Below, piece after piece: positions 36,532 through 45,064 of a stretch of 64,000 nt of DNA. The notes beneath the pieces are model-generated. The model did not search any database, was not told the DNA's origin, and saw nothing but the letters and a program-made list of their open reading frames with translations. Source of the DNA: Candidatus Aminicenantota bacterium (GTDB lineage Bacteria; Acidobacteriota; Aminicenantia; Aminicenantales; Saccharicenantaceae). The DNA is taken from assembly GCA_014360015.1 (NCBI GenBank), contig JACIYJ010000001.1:310001-374000 (forward strand), in the 5' to 3' direction. Both the position numbers and the translations under genes were made by a program. Positions within the stretch are counted from its first letter, which is position 1; each line of letters begins with the position of its first letter.

Positions 36532-37941
36532 ATGGCGAAAAAGAGTTTTAAGCTGCCGCATACGCTGGTTTTGATTTATCTGTTGGTAATTCTGGTTTAT
36601 GCGCTGGCCCTGGCCTTGCCGTCTGGAGAGTTTGATAGGGCAGAGAAGACGGTTCAGGGCAAAACCCGGCTGGTAACGGTACCTGGCACTTATCATCAGA
36701 TAGAAAAAAAGTGGCTCGGACCGCAGTGGCTGCTGATTGCGCCAATACGTGGCTTTCAAGATGCTTCGCTCATAATTTTTCTGATTTTTATTTTCGGCGG
36801 GACATTTGGCATCCTGACCAAATCTGGGGCTATCGATGCCGGAATTCACCGTCTGGCGGCTTTTTTTGGGCGAAATCCGAAATTAAGGATTCTGGTCATA
36901 CCGGTCCTGATGATAATTTTCTCGCTGGCCGGAAGCGTCTATGGCATGGCTGAGGAATCGATACCTTTTGTTTTGATTTTCATTCCGTTTGCCATTTCTA
37001 TGGGCTATGACTCGGTAGTTGGAGTGGCTATTCCGTTTGTTGGGTCGGCGGTTGGGTTTGCTGCAGCTTTTTTTAATCCTTTCACGGTGGGCATTGCTCA
37101 GGGGTTTGCTGAGTTGCCCTTATATTTGGGGTTGGGGTACAGGCTGATTTTGTGGGTAATTGCCACTGTCATCGCCATTGCTTTTGTTATGATTTATGCC
37201 GAGAAGGTCAGGAAAAACCCGCAGCTCAGCCCGGTTTATGACCTGGACCACGAGCGCATTTTTCATCAGGAGAGTTCGGCTAAAAACATGGAGTGGGGGA
37301 TATCGCAGAAGCTGATAATTGCCACGCTTTTTGCCGGCATTCTGCTTCTCATTTATGGCATTCTGAAAAAGGGCTGGTATATGGAAGAAATTGCGGCTCT
37401 TTTTCTGGGCATTGGGTTGATTTCAGGGTTTGTGGCCAGGATGAAGCCGTCGGACATGGCTAAAAATTTTGTTGACGGGGCCAAGGATATGATGAATGTG
37501 TCGCTGATAATATCCGGCGGCCGGGCAGTGCTCATTATCCTGAAAGAGGCGGCGGTGCTGGACACCATGCTCCAGGGAGCGGCCGGGGTGATTTCAGCCG
37601 TGCCATCAATTCTCACCGCCCAGATAATTTTCCTTGTCCAGGCGGTGATAAATTTCTTCGTGCATTCGGGAACAGCCCAGGCAGCCCTGACCATGCCGAT
37701 TATCGCTCCCCTCAGCGATCTTGTTGGAATCACGCGACAGACCTCGGTCCTGGCTTTTCAGCTGTGTGAGGTCATCAACCCGATTCTTCCGACCTCGGCC
37801 GTGACCATGGGCGTGCTGGGCGTGGCCAAAATTCCGTGGGAAAGATGGGCGAAATGGTTTTTGCCGCTGATGCTGATTCTCATGGTCTTCAGCCTGCTGG
37901 CCCTCATCCCGCCGGTGCTGACCAGATGGGGCCCATTTTAA
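36532..37941 (+). CDS. YfcC-family C4-dicarboxylate/amino-acid-type membrane transporter
   Basis: This 469-residue protein has about 11-12 membrane helices and starts FKLPHTLVLIYLLVILVYALALALPSGEF, the hallmark N-terminus of YfcC/DcuC-like (PF03606) carriers. GGTFGILTKSGAIDAGI and FNPFTVGIAQGFAELPLYLG are other conserved segments. Members move dicarboxylates or small amino acids, substrate usually unproven. It converges with the asparaginase gene, suggesting aspartate or asparagine handling. That is context only. Confidence 0.9.
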   Translation: MAKKSFKLPHTLVLIYLLVILVYALALALPSGEFDRAEKTVQGKTRLVTVPGTYHQIEKKWLGPQWLLIAPIRGFQDASLIIFLIFIFGGTFGILTKSGAIDAGIHRLAAFFGRNPKLRILVIPVLMIIFSLAGSVYGMAEESIPFVLIFIPFAISMGYDSVVGVAIPFVGSAVGFAAAFFNPFTVGIAQGFAELPLYLGLGYRLILWVIATVIAIAFVMIYAEKVRKNPQLSPVYDLDHERIFHQESSAKNMEWGISQKLIIATLFAGILLLIYGILKKGWYMEEIAALFLGIGLISGFVARMKPSDMAKNFVDGAKDMMNVSLIISGGRAVLIILKEAAVLDTMLQGAAGVISAVPSILTAQIIFLVQAVINFFVHSGTAQAALTMPIIAPLSDLVGITRQTSVLAFQLCEVINPILPTSAVTMGVLGVAKIPWERWAKWFLPLMLILMVFSLLALIPPVLTRWGPF

Positions 37942-38060
37942 ATGGGGGACACTATACTCATTCATCTAAAAATCGGGAGACAATCTAAATTTACTATTCT
38001 CCTGATTTTTGGAGCTCCCAAAAAATTAGGGACATATTCTATATTCCCTTATTTTTGATA
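37941..38060. repeat. two inverted repeats with GGGAC motifs after the YfcC gene
   Basis: The first pair is AAAAATCGGGAG (37968-37979) with CTCCTGATTTTT (37999-38010), one G-T wobble and a 19-base loop. The second is AAAAATTAGGGA (38021-38032) with TCCCTTATTTTT (38045-38056), one mismatch and a 12-base loop. They are preceded by GGGGGACACTATACTCATTC and contain GGGACATATTCTATATTCCC. The form (GGGAC motif plus palindrome between convergent genes) resembles REP-type dispersed repeats, and the A/T flanks would also terminate transcription from both sides. Confidence 0.45.
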
Positions 38061-38223
38061 GTCTGACCACAAAATATTGGGAAAGGCGAGAGAGGTCCTC
38101 TGGTCAGCCGAATTTTTTTACCAGCCGAAATTACATAATTTTGTTGTTTTCCTGGATTTAGATTTCCAGTTTGAGATTATTTGGCCTCAAAGGCTTTTTA
38201 AATTATTTTGCCAGGTTGAAGGC

Positions 38224-39216
38224 TCAATAATTTTCGGCGTTTATGAGCTCTTCGATGCGGTCCGGACAATGCCTCAGGCCCCACATCAGCTTGGCGCAAA
38301 GAATTTCCAGGCTCTGCTCGTGCCCTTCGATGGCTCCAAGCTCCAGGGCCTTTCTCCCGACATCATAAAGATGCATCAGAGTCTTGCCGTGCAAGCATTG
38401 AGAAGTCACGATGACCGGCAAATTTCTGGCCCTGGCTTTTTTAAAGAAGCTCTCAAACCCATAAGGAATGTTGCCAGTGCCATAGGCCCGGATGATAATG
38501 CCTTTTATCTCTTCGTTATTAAGCAGAAATTCAAGGTCATTCGGGTCGCAGCCCGGGCTCAGGGTGTAGACAAAAATATCTGACTCAAATCCTGGACTTA
38601 CCTCAATATCATGTGTCTCCCGGATCCTTTTCTTAACCCAATCTTTCATCTTAATATCAATGCTGATCTCTCCGGCGTCTTCGCTGTTGACACTCTGAAA
38701 AGCATCCAGCCTGGATTCTGAAGCTTTGGTGGCTCGACTCCCAAGGATAATGCGCTCGTCAAAGACAATGAACACACCGGCTATATCCATGATGGCCAGC
38801 CTGAAGGCATTGACCAGGTTTCGGCGGGCGTCGCTTTCAATGCGACCTCCAGGAATCTGACTTCCGGTCAAAACCACCGGCTTTCCCAATCCGTTGATGG
38901 CCACGCTTAAAGCGGCGGCGGTGTAAGCCATGGTATCGGTCCCATGAGTGATGACGAAACCGTCATATTCCCGGTATTTTTCTTTTATTTTCATGATGAT
39001 TCTGTCCCAATCGGCCGGAGTGATGTTGGTGCTGTCAATGTTGGCGATAAACTCAATGTCGTAATCGGCAATGGTAGTGAGCTTCGGCTCGCAGTTGCGC
39101 AGTATTTCTATGGCTGAATCCTTGTCTTCTGGCACGGCCAGGGAACCGTCAGGCTTTTCCTCCATGACGATTGTCCCGCCGCAGAATAGCACCAGCACTC
39201 TTTTCCTCTCATTCAT
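38224..39216 (-). CDS. ansA: L-asparaginase, type I-like (cytoplasmic)
   Basis: This 330-residue protein begins VLVLFCGGTIVMEEKPDGS, with the nucleophilic Thr15 in GGTI. The second active-site segment is FVITHGTDTMAYTAAALS, and VLTGSQIPGG follows. There is no signal peptide, so it is the cytoplasmic type that deaminates asparagine to aspartate. The frame on the opposite strand across the 3' half is a shadow. The gene faces the YfcC transporter gene. Confidence 0.92.
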   Translation of the reverse strand: MNERKRVLVLFCGGTIVMEEKPDGSLAVPEDKDSAIEILRNCEPKLTTIADYDIEFIANIDSTNITPADWDRIIMKIKEKYREYDGFVITHGTDTMAYTAAALSVAINGLGKPVVLTGSQIPGGRIESDARRNLVNAFRLAIMDIAGVFIVFDERIILGSRATKASESRLDAFQSVNSEDAGEISIDIKMKDWVKKRIRETHDIEVSPGFESDIFVYTLSPGCDPNDLEFLLNNEEIKGIIIRAYGTGNIPYGFESFFKKARARNLPVIVTSQCLHGKTLMHLYDVGRKALELGAIEGHEQSLEILCAKLMWGLRHCPDRIEELINAENY

Positions 39217-39355
39217 TGGGAAAAGCTCCTTTCCTCAGGTTATATTAGCATTAAAAGGTAGAGGGCAAAAGGAGGAATTTCAAGAGAATGAAGGGCGGAA
39301 TGAATAGAAAAATAAAAAATGACTAAAAGAAAAGAGAGGAGTATTTACTGATTTT

Positions 39356-41034
39356 TTAATTTTCCTGATTTTTAACCGCCTTTAAGTATCTTCTGACCAT
39401 TCTGGCCACATCGCCTGCAGCCGGCGGGTCATAGTTAGCCAGGACAATGATGGTATAACGGTTCTGGCCGTCAAGCTCAAGCACAGCATTTATTCCAGGA
39501 GCGCCACCGGCAAGGCCAATATTCAGGCGATTCTGATTAGTTTCAACGCCGGCAGCCTTGAGTTTGTGCGGCTCAACGCCAGTAAAAACCCAGTCAGTCC
39601 AGGCCCCACTCAGCAGTCGGCCTTCGTATAGAGCCCGGGCAAACCGCAGCAGGTCTTCAGCCGTAGCATAACCGCCACCGGCTGCACTGCCCCGGGCCGG
39701 CCGGCTGTAGATGTTTTTACGCCAGGGAATCATGGCCGGGTTTAGCTTTTTCTCCTCATTTTCTCTTTTTTCCTGATTATCTACCTGTCTCGTGTATCCT
39801 TCAGCCACATTTTCTACTACCGCATCAGCCTCAAACCAGTCTGAATCTTTCATGCCCGCCGGCTCAAAAATGTTTTTCCTGACATATTCGTAGTAGTCCA
39901 TACCCGAGACGACGCTGATAATTTCTCCGAGCACCACATAACCTCCGTTTGAATACATTTCCTTCGATCCTGGCTCAAAGGCCAGCGGCTTGGCCGCGAA
40001 AAAGCGCAGAAAATCGCGGTTATGTCTGATGAAATCCTTTGGTGTAGCTCTAAATTCCGGTCCAAAAAAATCTCCTATACCCGAGGTCATGTTCACTAAA
40101 TGCCGTACCGTGACTTTTTCCCGGGCTTCGGCATTGGGATAATCCGGCAAAAACTTACCCAACTTGTCATCCAGGCTCAGCTGGCCTTTCTTCACTAACT
40201 GGACGACGGCAATTTTGGTGAAAATTTTGTTGATGGAGCCAAGGTTGAACCTGGTGTTGAGCTGGTTGGGGGAAGCAAACTCCTTACTCGCATACCCGTA
40301 GGCTTTAAAAAAGACCGGCTTAAAATCACTGGCGATGAGTACCACCCCTGAAAATTTATCTTCAGCTACCCCACCCGTCCTATCTCTTTCTCAATTTCCT
40401 GAAGTGCCTGAGAAAGACTCATCGGCGGCAGGGGAGGGGCCAGGTCCTGCGGGCTGGCTTCATCCACCTGCAGACCCTTTAGAAAATAATTTTTGCCTTG
40501 GCCTTCATTTCTTACCTCAAAGGCCAGGCTGATTTTGAACATTTCCTGCTGGCTGCTGATGGCGAATATTTCAATTGCCTGGGGACCGGGATTAAGAATC
40601 TTAACCGCTTTTATCTCACCCAGTCGCTGCCTTAAGCCAAGAAGCCGCCCCGCTCGCTCCTCAGCTGAAACTTCCCTGAGCTTTTCTGCTGGCAGGCTAA
40701 TCCTGAAAAATTCCGTAAGCCGTGCCCGGTCAGCCTTTTCAAAGGCCTTCCAGAAAGCTTCAGCCCGCTTTCCCACCTCCGAACCGGGGAAGACTGTATT
40801 AGCCTCATTCTGAGCTGATTTGCTTTCTACCGGCGGCCCTTCTTCTCTGTTGTGCAGCTCAGAAGAATAGGCTGATAAGCTTAATTGGGTATTGATGAGC
40901 AGAAATACAGCTACGAGAAAAATCATGCTTATTATGCAGAGCACTTTTCCTTTCTGAATACTATAATTTACCTTTCGCCTATTCTGGATTAGGAAAAAGT
41001 TTGACTTATAATTTTGTTGGCTATTTTCAATCAT
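39356..41034 (-). pseudogene. serine hydrolase (beta-lactamase/class C family) gene split by a frameshift
   Basis: Two frames together spell one protein. The upstream part (40366-41034, 222 residues) has a membrane segment (about residues 33-54) and a small alpha/beta domain, and ends EIGRVG at TAG. The downstream frame (39356-40345 from its first ATG) is open further upstream and reads VAEDKFSGVVLIASDFKPVF, the normal beginning of the hydrolase domain. It then has the nucleophile motif SINK (SxxK) in LGSINKIFT and YSN in EMYSNGGYVVLG. Adding one G to the run at 40369-40372 joins them into one protein of about 560 residues. The break is either a true inactivation, a phase-variable G run, or an assembly error. 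Confidence 0.75.
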
Positions 41035-41250
41035 GAGCCCTCCTTTTCATTGAGCTTTTGAGCTGCTTAACAAGTGGATCTGTCTTTTTTTACCATATTT
41101 TTTTACCGGCAGTAAGCTTTCCATGCTCTTAAGCTACTACAAGTAATGTTTCCATTAAGCTACCACATTCTACTTGTCAAACTAAAATTCTTCTCTATTG
41201 GTTGCGATTGAAGGAAATTAAAAACAATAAGAAATTGCAGCAAAAACAAA

Positions 41251-41475
41251 TCTTTTCCAATTGTCGGACGTGGAGCCGCTTATTTTCTTCTGGCTGACCA
41301 TATGCCTGAAGTCTGCCCGCCTTCAACACCGCTTACCTACAGCCTCGTGCCGGTCTATAAAATCCAGTCAGGCGGCTCGTTCAATCTGCTCAGCTGGCAG
41401 TGAAGCGGTGGCACTGCCTATTACCTTTCCGTGGCCACCGGCACTCTCTCCTCTTCAACCGGCAGTATCTACTGA
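41251..41475 (+). pseudogene. remnant of a secreted-protein gene
   Basis: In the frame of base 41260 the translation reads AAYFLLADHMPEV, TYSLVPVYKIQSGGSFNLLS, a TGA, then SGGTAYYLSVATGTLSSSTG. It is protein-like, Ser/Gly/Tyr-rich, and higher in GC than its flanks, with stops breaking it at two or more places. It has no start and no partner. The rest of 41035-41756 is AT-rich with no other gene. Confidence 0.35.
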
Positions 41476-41756
41476 AAGGAACAACCTGACTACTGTCTCT
41501 TGACCTGAAAGAATTTGAAACTTGACTTGAGAAATTTGAAATTATGAACTAATAGTAACAATGGCTGTAGCCTTTAGTTCATAAATATGAAAGAAAAATG
41601 GCGCAACGAGTTGAACTAATTCTGTTTTTAAAATATTATCATATCTCAGAATGATGAGCAGATTATATGATTAACCTTATTGGGGATAAGTGAGAAAAGC
41701 CTGGGTCTGCATGCAAAAATAAGGAAAACAGAAATAATCAATCTCAGGAGGTAATA

Positions 41757-43949
41757 ATGAGGTTTAAGGCAAAAACAATCATTGGTGTTTTGTTAGCTGG
41801 TCTTCTTTTGCTTCCGTTTTTTACCTTCGCCGATGAAGGTATGTGGATGCCGCATCAGATGCGGATGCTCAACCTGCAACAGCTCGGCCTCAAGATGAAC
41901 CCGGATGACCTTTACAAAAAAGACGGTACCGGCTTGATGAGCGCTGTGGTCAATCTCGGTGGCGGCACCGGCGAGTTTGTAAGCCCTGACGGGCTTATAC
42001 TCACCAATCACCATGTGGCCTTTGGCGCCATCCAGAGAGCTTCCAGCAAGGAAAATGACTACATCACCGACGGCTTTTTAGCTCGTACCCGCGCTGAAGA
42101 AATCCCGGCTCAGGGCTATACGGCCGACATTCTGTTAGGCTACGAAGAGGTCACCTCCCGCGTCCTGTCCAAGGTCAAACCCAGGATGACTCCCCGCCAG
42201 AAGTACGACGCCATTGAAGCAGCCATCAAGGAAATCGTGGCTGAAGCCGAGAAAGCCGGCCCCGACATCCGGGCTAACGTGGTGGCTATGTACAGCGGCA
42301 ATCAATATTATTTATATCGGTTTAAGAGGATTAAAGATGTGCGTCTGGTCTATGCTCCTCCCCAGGACCTCGGAAACTACGGCGGTGAAGTAGACAACTG
42401 GATGTGGCCTCGTCACACCTGCGATTTTTCTTTCCTGCGGGCTTATGTGTCCAAAGATGGAGTGGGTGTTGATTACAGCCCTGAGAATGTCCCCTATAAA
42501 CCCAAAGTCTGGCTGAAGATTTCGCTCGACGGCGTCAAAGAAGGCGATTTCACCTTTGTCATGGGTTATCCTGGCCGTACCTACCGCAACTACACGGCTT
42601 CTGAGATTGAGTACGATTTCAACTCCATGGTCAAGCGGATGGCAGAGTTCCAGGACATAATCAATTTCATAGAAAACGCCAGCAAAGGCGATAAAGAAAC
42701 TGAAATCCGCTACGCCTCCATGCTCAAGGGCCTTTACAATTCGCTCAAAAATATGCAGGGCAAGATTGAAGGGATGAAAAAAGTTGACCTGATTGCCAGG
42801 AAAAAAGAGCAGGAAAAAGAATTTTTAGCCTGGGTCAATGCCAGTCCAGAGCGTCAGAAGAAATACGGAAAGGTCCTGGACCAGATGGCTGATTATATGA
42901 AGCGCTATGATGTTTTTGCTTCGAAGAATGAACTTCTAAGCAACATCATCAGCCCGTATTTTGGTTCGACGGTCCTTTCTCAGGCATATACCATCTATCG
43001 CACCGTGGAAGAATTGCAGAAGCCTGATAAAGAACGCGAGGCTTCCTATCAGAACCGCAACCTGCCTTACATCAAGCAGAGAATTCAATTAGCCGAGCGC
43101 GGCTATGTTTTTAACACTGATCGCGAATTCTTCAAGCACCAGCTCAAAAAAATGATGAACCTGCCGGCCGAAAAAATACCGGCACCGTTCAAAGCTTTGA
43201 TGGCCAAGAAATCAGAAAAAGCCATCGAAGAATATGTTGACAATCTATATAATAATACGATACTCGGTTCACCGGAAAAGCGCCTGGAACTTCTCAAGCT
43301 CAAGCCAGCCGAACTTCTCAAAACCAATGACCCGTTCATCCTGTTAGCAGCAGAGCTGGAGAAAGAGCTCAAAGTTGTCCGTGAAGAGAGTAAAGCTTGG
43401 GCTCAAGAAAGAGCCGACATCAAAAAAGCTTACGAAGCGGCTCTGCTTGAGATGAAAGGCGGAAAGTTAGCTCCCGATGCTAACGGGACCATTCGCTTCA
43501 CTTATGGTCTGGTAGAAGGCTACAGCCCGCGCGACGCCGTCATCTACAAGCCCATAACCACCCTTAAGGGTGCGATGGAGAAGGAAACCGGCGAATTTCC
43601 ATTCCACGTGCCTGATAAACTCAAGGAACTCTACAAGAAGTGCGATTTTGGTCGCTTTGAAGACCCAATCCTGAAAGATGTTCCGACCTGCTTCTTGAAT
43701 ACCACCAACGTCACCGGCGGTAATTCCGGCTCGCCCACTCTCAATGCCAAAGGCGAACAGGTGGGTATCATCTTTGACATGACCTATGAAAGTGTTATCG
43801 GCGATTACTACATCATTCCGGAATGGCAGCGGTCCATCAGCGTTGATATTCGCTACGTCTTGTTTATCACTGAAAAATTCTCTGGCGCTCACCACCTGAT
43901 GGAAGAAATGGGCCTGTGCAGCGGGCAGTGTGAGAAGGAGCATAAATAA
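41757..43949 (+). CDS. S46-family dipeptidyl-peptidase (DPP7/DPP11-like), secreted
   Basis: A 730-residue exported serine peptidase. The signal peptide is residues 1-25 (IIGVLLAGLLLLPFFTFA). The catalytic site shows ILTNHHVAFGAIQ (His85-His86) and TGGNSGSPTLNAKGEQVGIIFD (Ser657). S46 enzymes release dipeptides from peptide N-termini. The residue aligned with the P1-specificity position (Gly in DPP7, Arg673 in DPP11) is Met675, so P1 preference is not the Asp/Glu of DPP11 and is probably hydrophobic or relaxed. The start follows a strong CAGGAGGT. It is a likely periplasmic scavenging enzyme and fits with the M14 peptidase. Confidence 0.93.
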   Translation: MRFKAKTIIGVLLAGLLLLPFFTFADEGMWMPHQMRMLNLQQLGLKMNPDDLYKKDGTGLMSAVVNLGGGTGEFVSPDGLILTNHHVAFGAIQRASSKENDYITDGFLARTRAEEIPAQGYTADILLGYEEVTSRVLSKVKPRMTPRQKYDAIEAAIKEIVAEAEKAGPDIRANVVAMYSGNQYYLYRFKRIKDVRLVYAPPQDLGNYGGEVDNWMWPRHTCDFSFLRAYVSKDGVGVDYSPENVPYKPKVWLKISLDGVKEGDFTFVMGYPGRTYRNYTASEIEYDFNSMVKRMAEFQDIINFIENASKGDKETEIRYASMLKGLYNSLKNMQGKIEGMKKVDLIARKKEQEKEFLAWVNASPERQKKYGKVLDQMADYMKRYDVFASKNELLSNIISPYFGSTVLSQAYTIYRTVEELQKPDKEREASYQNRNLPYIKQRIQLAERGYVFNTDREFFKHQLKKMMNLPAEKIPAPFKALMAKKSEKAIEEYVDNLYNNTILGSPEKRLELLKLKPAELLKTNDPFILLAAELEKELKVVREESKAWAQERADIKKAYEAALLEMKGGKLAPDANGTIRFTYGLVEGYSPRDAVIYKPITTLKGAMEKETGEFPFHVPDKLKELYKKCDFGRFEDPILKDVPTCFLNTTNVTGGNSGSPTLNAKGEQVGIIFDMTYESVIGDYYIIPEWQRSISVDIRYVLFITEKFSGAHHLMEEMGLCSGQCEKEHK

Positions 43950-44301
43950 GAAATTCATGAAGGACCATGGTAAAGCAAGTATTTTAGGTTAGATGAATAC
44001 AGTAGCAGATAGATATGGTAGGTCAGGAGAAAGTCATCTCATAAAGTTGGGCTGAGCAAAAAATAAGCAAAGCCTGAGGTTCGGCCAGCAAACGCCGGGC
44101 CTCAGGCTTTTTGTTTTTAAACCTGTTTCAGTAGAAATTGTGATAGTTATCTTTGCCACGGATGGCATCAGCTTGTGGAGCTATCAATGAATGACCGAGT
44201 AGGGCGCCAGGCATTTTTGCGACATTTACCGAGAAAATCAGGAAACGTGTAAGACGTCCCCCGTTTTTTGAAAGCGCCAAAAGTTTTTTTCTCAGTAGTT
44301 T
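43950..44301. other. intergenic stretch with terminator and a GGGGGACGTC motif
   Basis: It contains the terminator at 44071-44115. On the minus strand it also holds AAAACGGGGGACGTCTTACA (about 44247-44266), a GGGAC-type motif of the kind seen near 37941. No gene is seen. Confidence 0.45.
44071..44115 (+). terminator. Rho-independent terminator after the S46 gene
   Basis: The stem AGCCTGAGG (44071-44079) pairs with CCTCAGGCT (44100-44108), with extra pairing inside (CGGC with GCCG), and is followed by TTTTTGTTTTT. Confidence 0.85.
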
Positions 44302-44769
44302 TTACTCATCTTTGATGAGATCTTTTAGGCTGGAGATCACGTCATCTATATCCACGGCTTCAATTTTTATCCTGGGAAGTGATGAATCCCTGATTTTTCC
44401 CTCATCAAGGTTTTCTTTTATCCAGCGCAGCAGTTCCTTGGTGTTGATGGGCTTTTCTAAGAAAAGGTCGGCACCCCATTTTCTGGACTCAGCCCGGACC
44501 AGGATCTCCTTGTATATGGCGGTGATGAGGATTATTTTGGTTTTCTTTAATTCTGGTTCTGCCTTTAATTTCTGACATAAATCAGCCCCGTGGATTTTTG
44601 GAAGCAGCATATCAAGGATAACCAGGGCCGGTTTTATCTTCATCACCAGCTGTAATCCAGATTCACCGTCGAAGGCGGTATGAACGTTGTAGCCGTTGTC
44701 GCTGAGCACTTTTTTAAGCATCGAGGAGGTGACTCTATCGTCATCTATTACCACTATGTCCTGAGCCAT
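44302..44769 (-). CDS. stand-alone response-regulator receiver protein (CheY-like)
   Basis: A receiver domain of about 155 residues: acidic pair in VVIDDDR, phosphoacceptor Asp in ALVILDMLLP (residue 53 from this start), and the conserved Lys in EKPINTK. No output domain is attached; about 30 residues follow the receiver. Two ATGs are in frame at 44775 and 44769; GGAG sits one base from the first but seven from the second, so I choose 44769. There is a clear promoter upstream. No kinase is adjacent; the large kinase at 21-25 kb also lacks a regulator, but linking them is speculation. Confidence 0.88.
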   Translation of the reverse strand: MAQDIVVIDDDRVTSSMLKKVLSDNGYNVHTAFDGESGLQLVMKIKPALVILDMLLPKIHGADLCQKLKAEPELKKTKIILITAIYKEILVRAESRKWGADLFLEKPINTKELLRWIKENLDEGKIRDSSLPRIKIEAVDIDDVISSLKDLIKDE

Positions 44770-44798
44770 AGCCATACTCCGGTATTTAACTTTTTATT

Positions 44799-44827
44799 AT
44801 TAAATTAATTTGCCTATTTCCTGTCAA
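44799..44827 (-). promoter_or_regulatory. sigma70-type promoter for the response regulator
   Basis: On the minus strand TTGACA (44827-44822) is followed by a 17-base spacer and TTTAAT (44804-44799), a 5/6 match to the -10. Confidence 0.7.
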
Positions 44828-44917
44828 CACAAATTATAGGGAAATGGAATAAAATAACCTTGTTTCCAACTGATAAAATAATTTCCGTCTGAGAAACTAA
44901 AAAAATGCGGACAAACG

Positions 44918-44930
44918 TGATATCATATCA
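44918..44930. promoter_or_regulatory. perfect palindrome upstream of the ABC-F gene
   Basis: TGATATCATATCA reads as a 6-1-6 inverted repeat in the divergent region between the response regulator and the ABC-F gene. It may be an operator; AT-rich chance occurrence is also plausible. Confidence 0.2.
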
Positions 44931-45064
44931 AACTAAATAATCGCTTCAGGTAGGCCTTGTTAATTAGATGAGCTTTGTTATTTCAATAAGATAAAATCTT
45001 TTATTAACACAGGTGAAATGTCATCCGGTTCATTGATTAGTTCCCAGGAGAAGAAATAAGAGAA

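Noticed and set aside
38077-38583. 168-residue plus-strand frame
   Set aside because: It is antisense to the conserved 3' half of the asparaginase gene.
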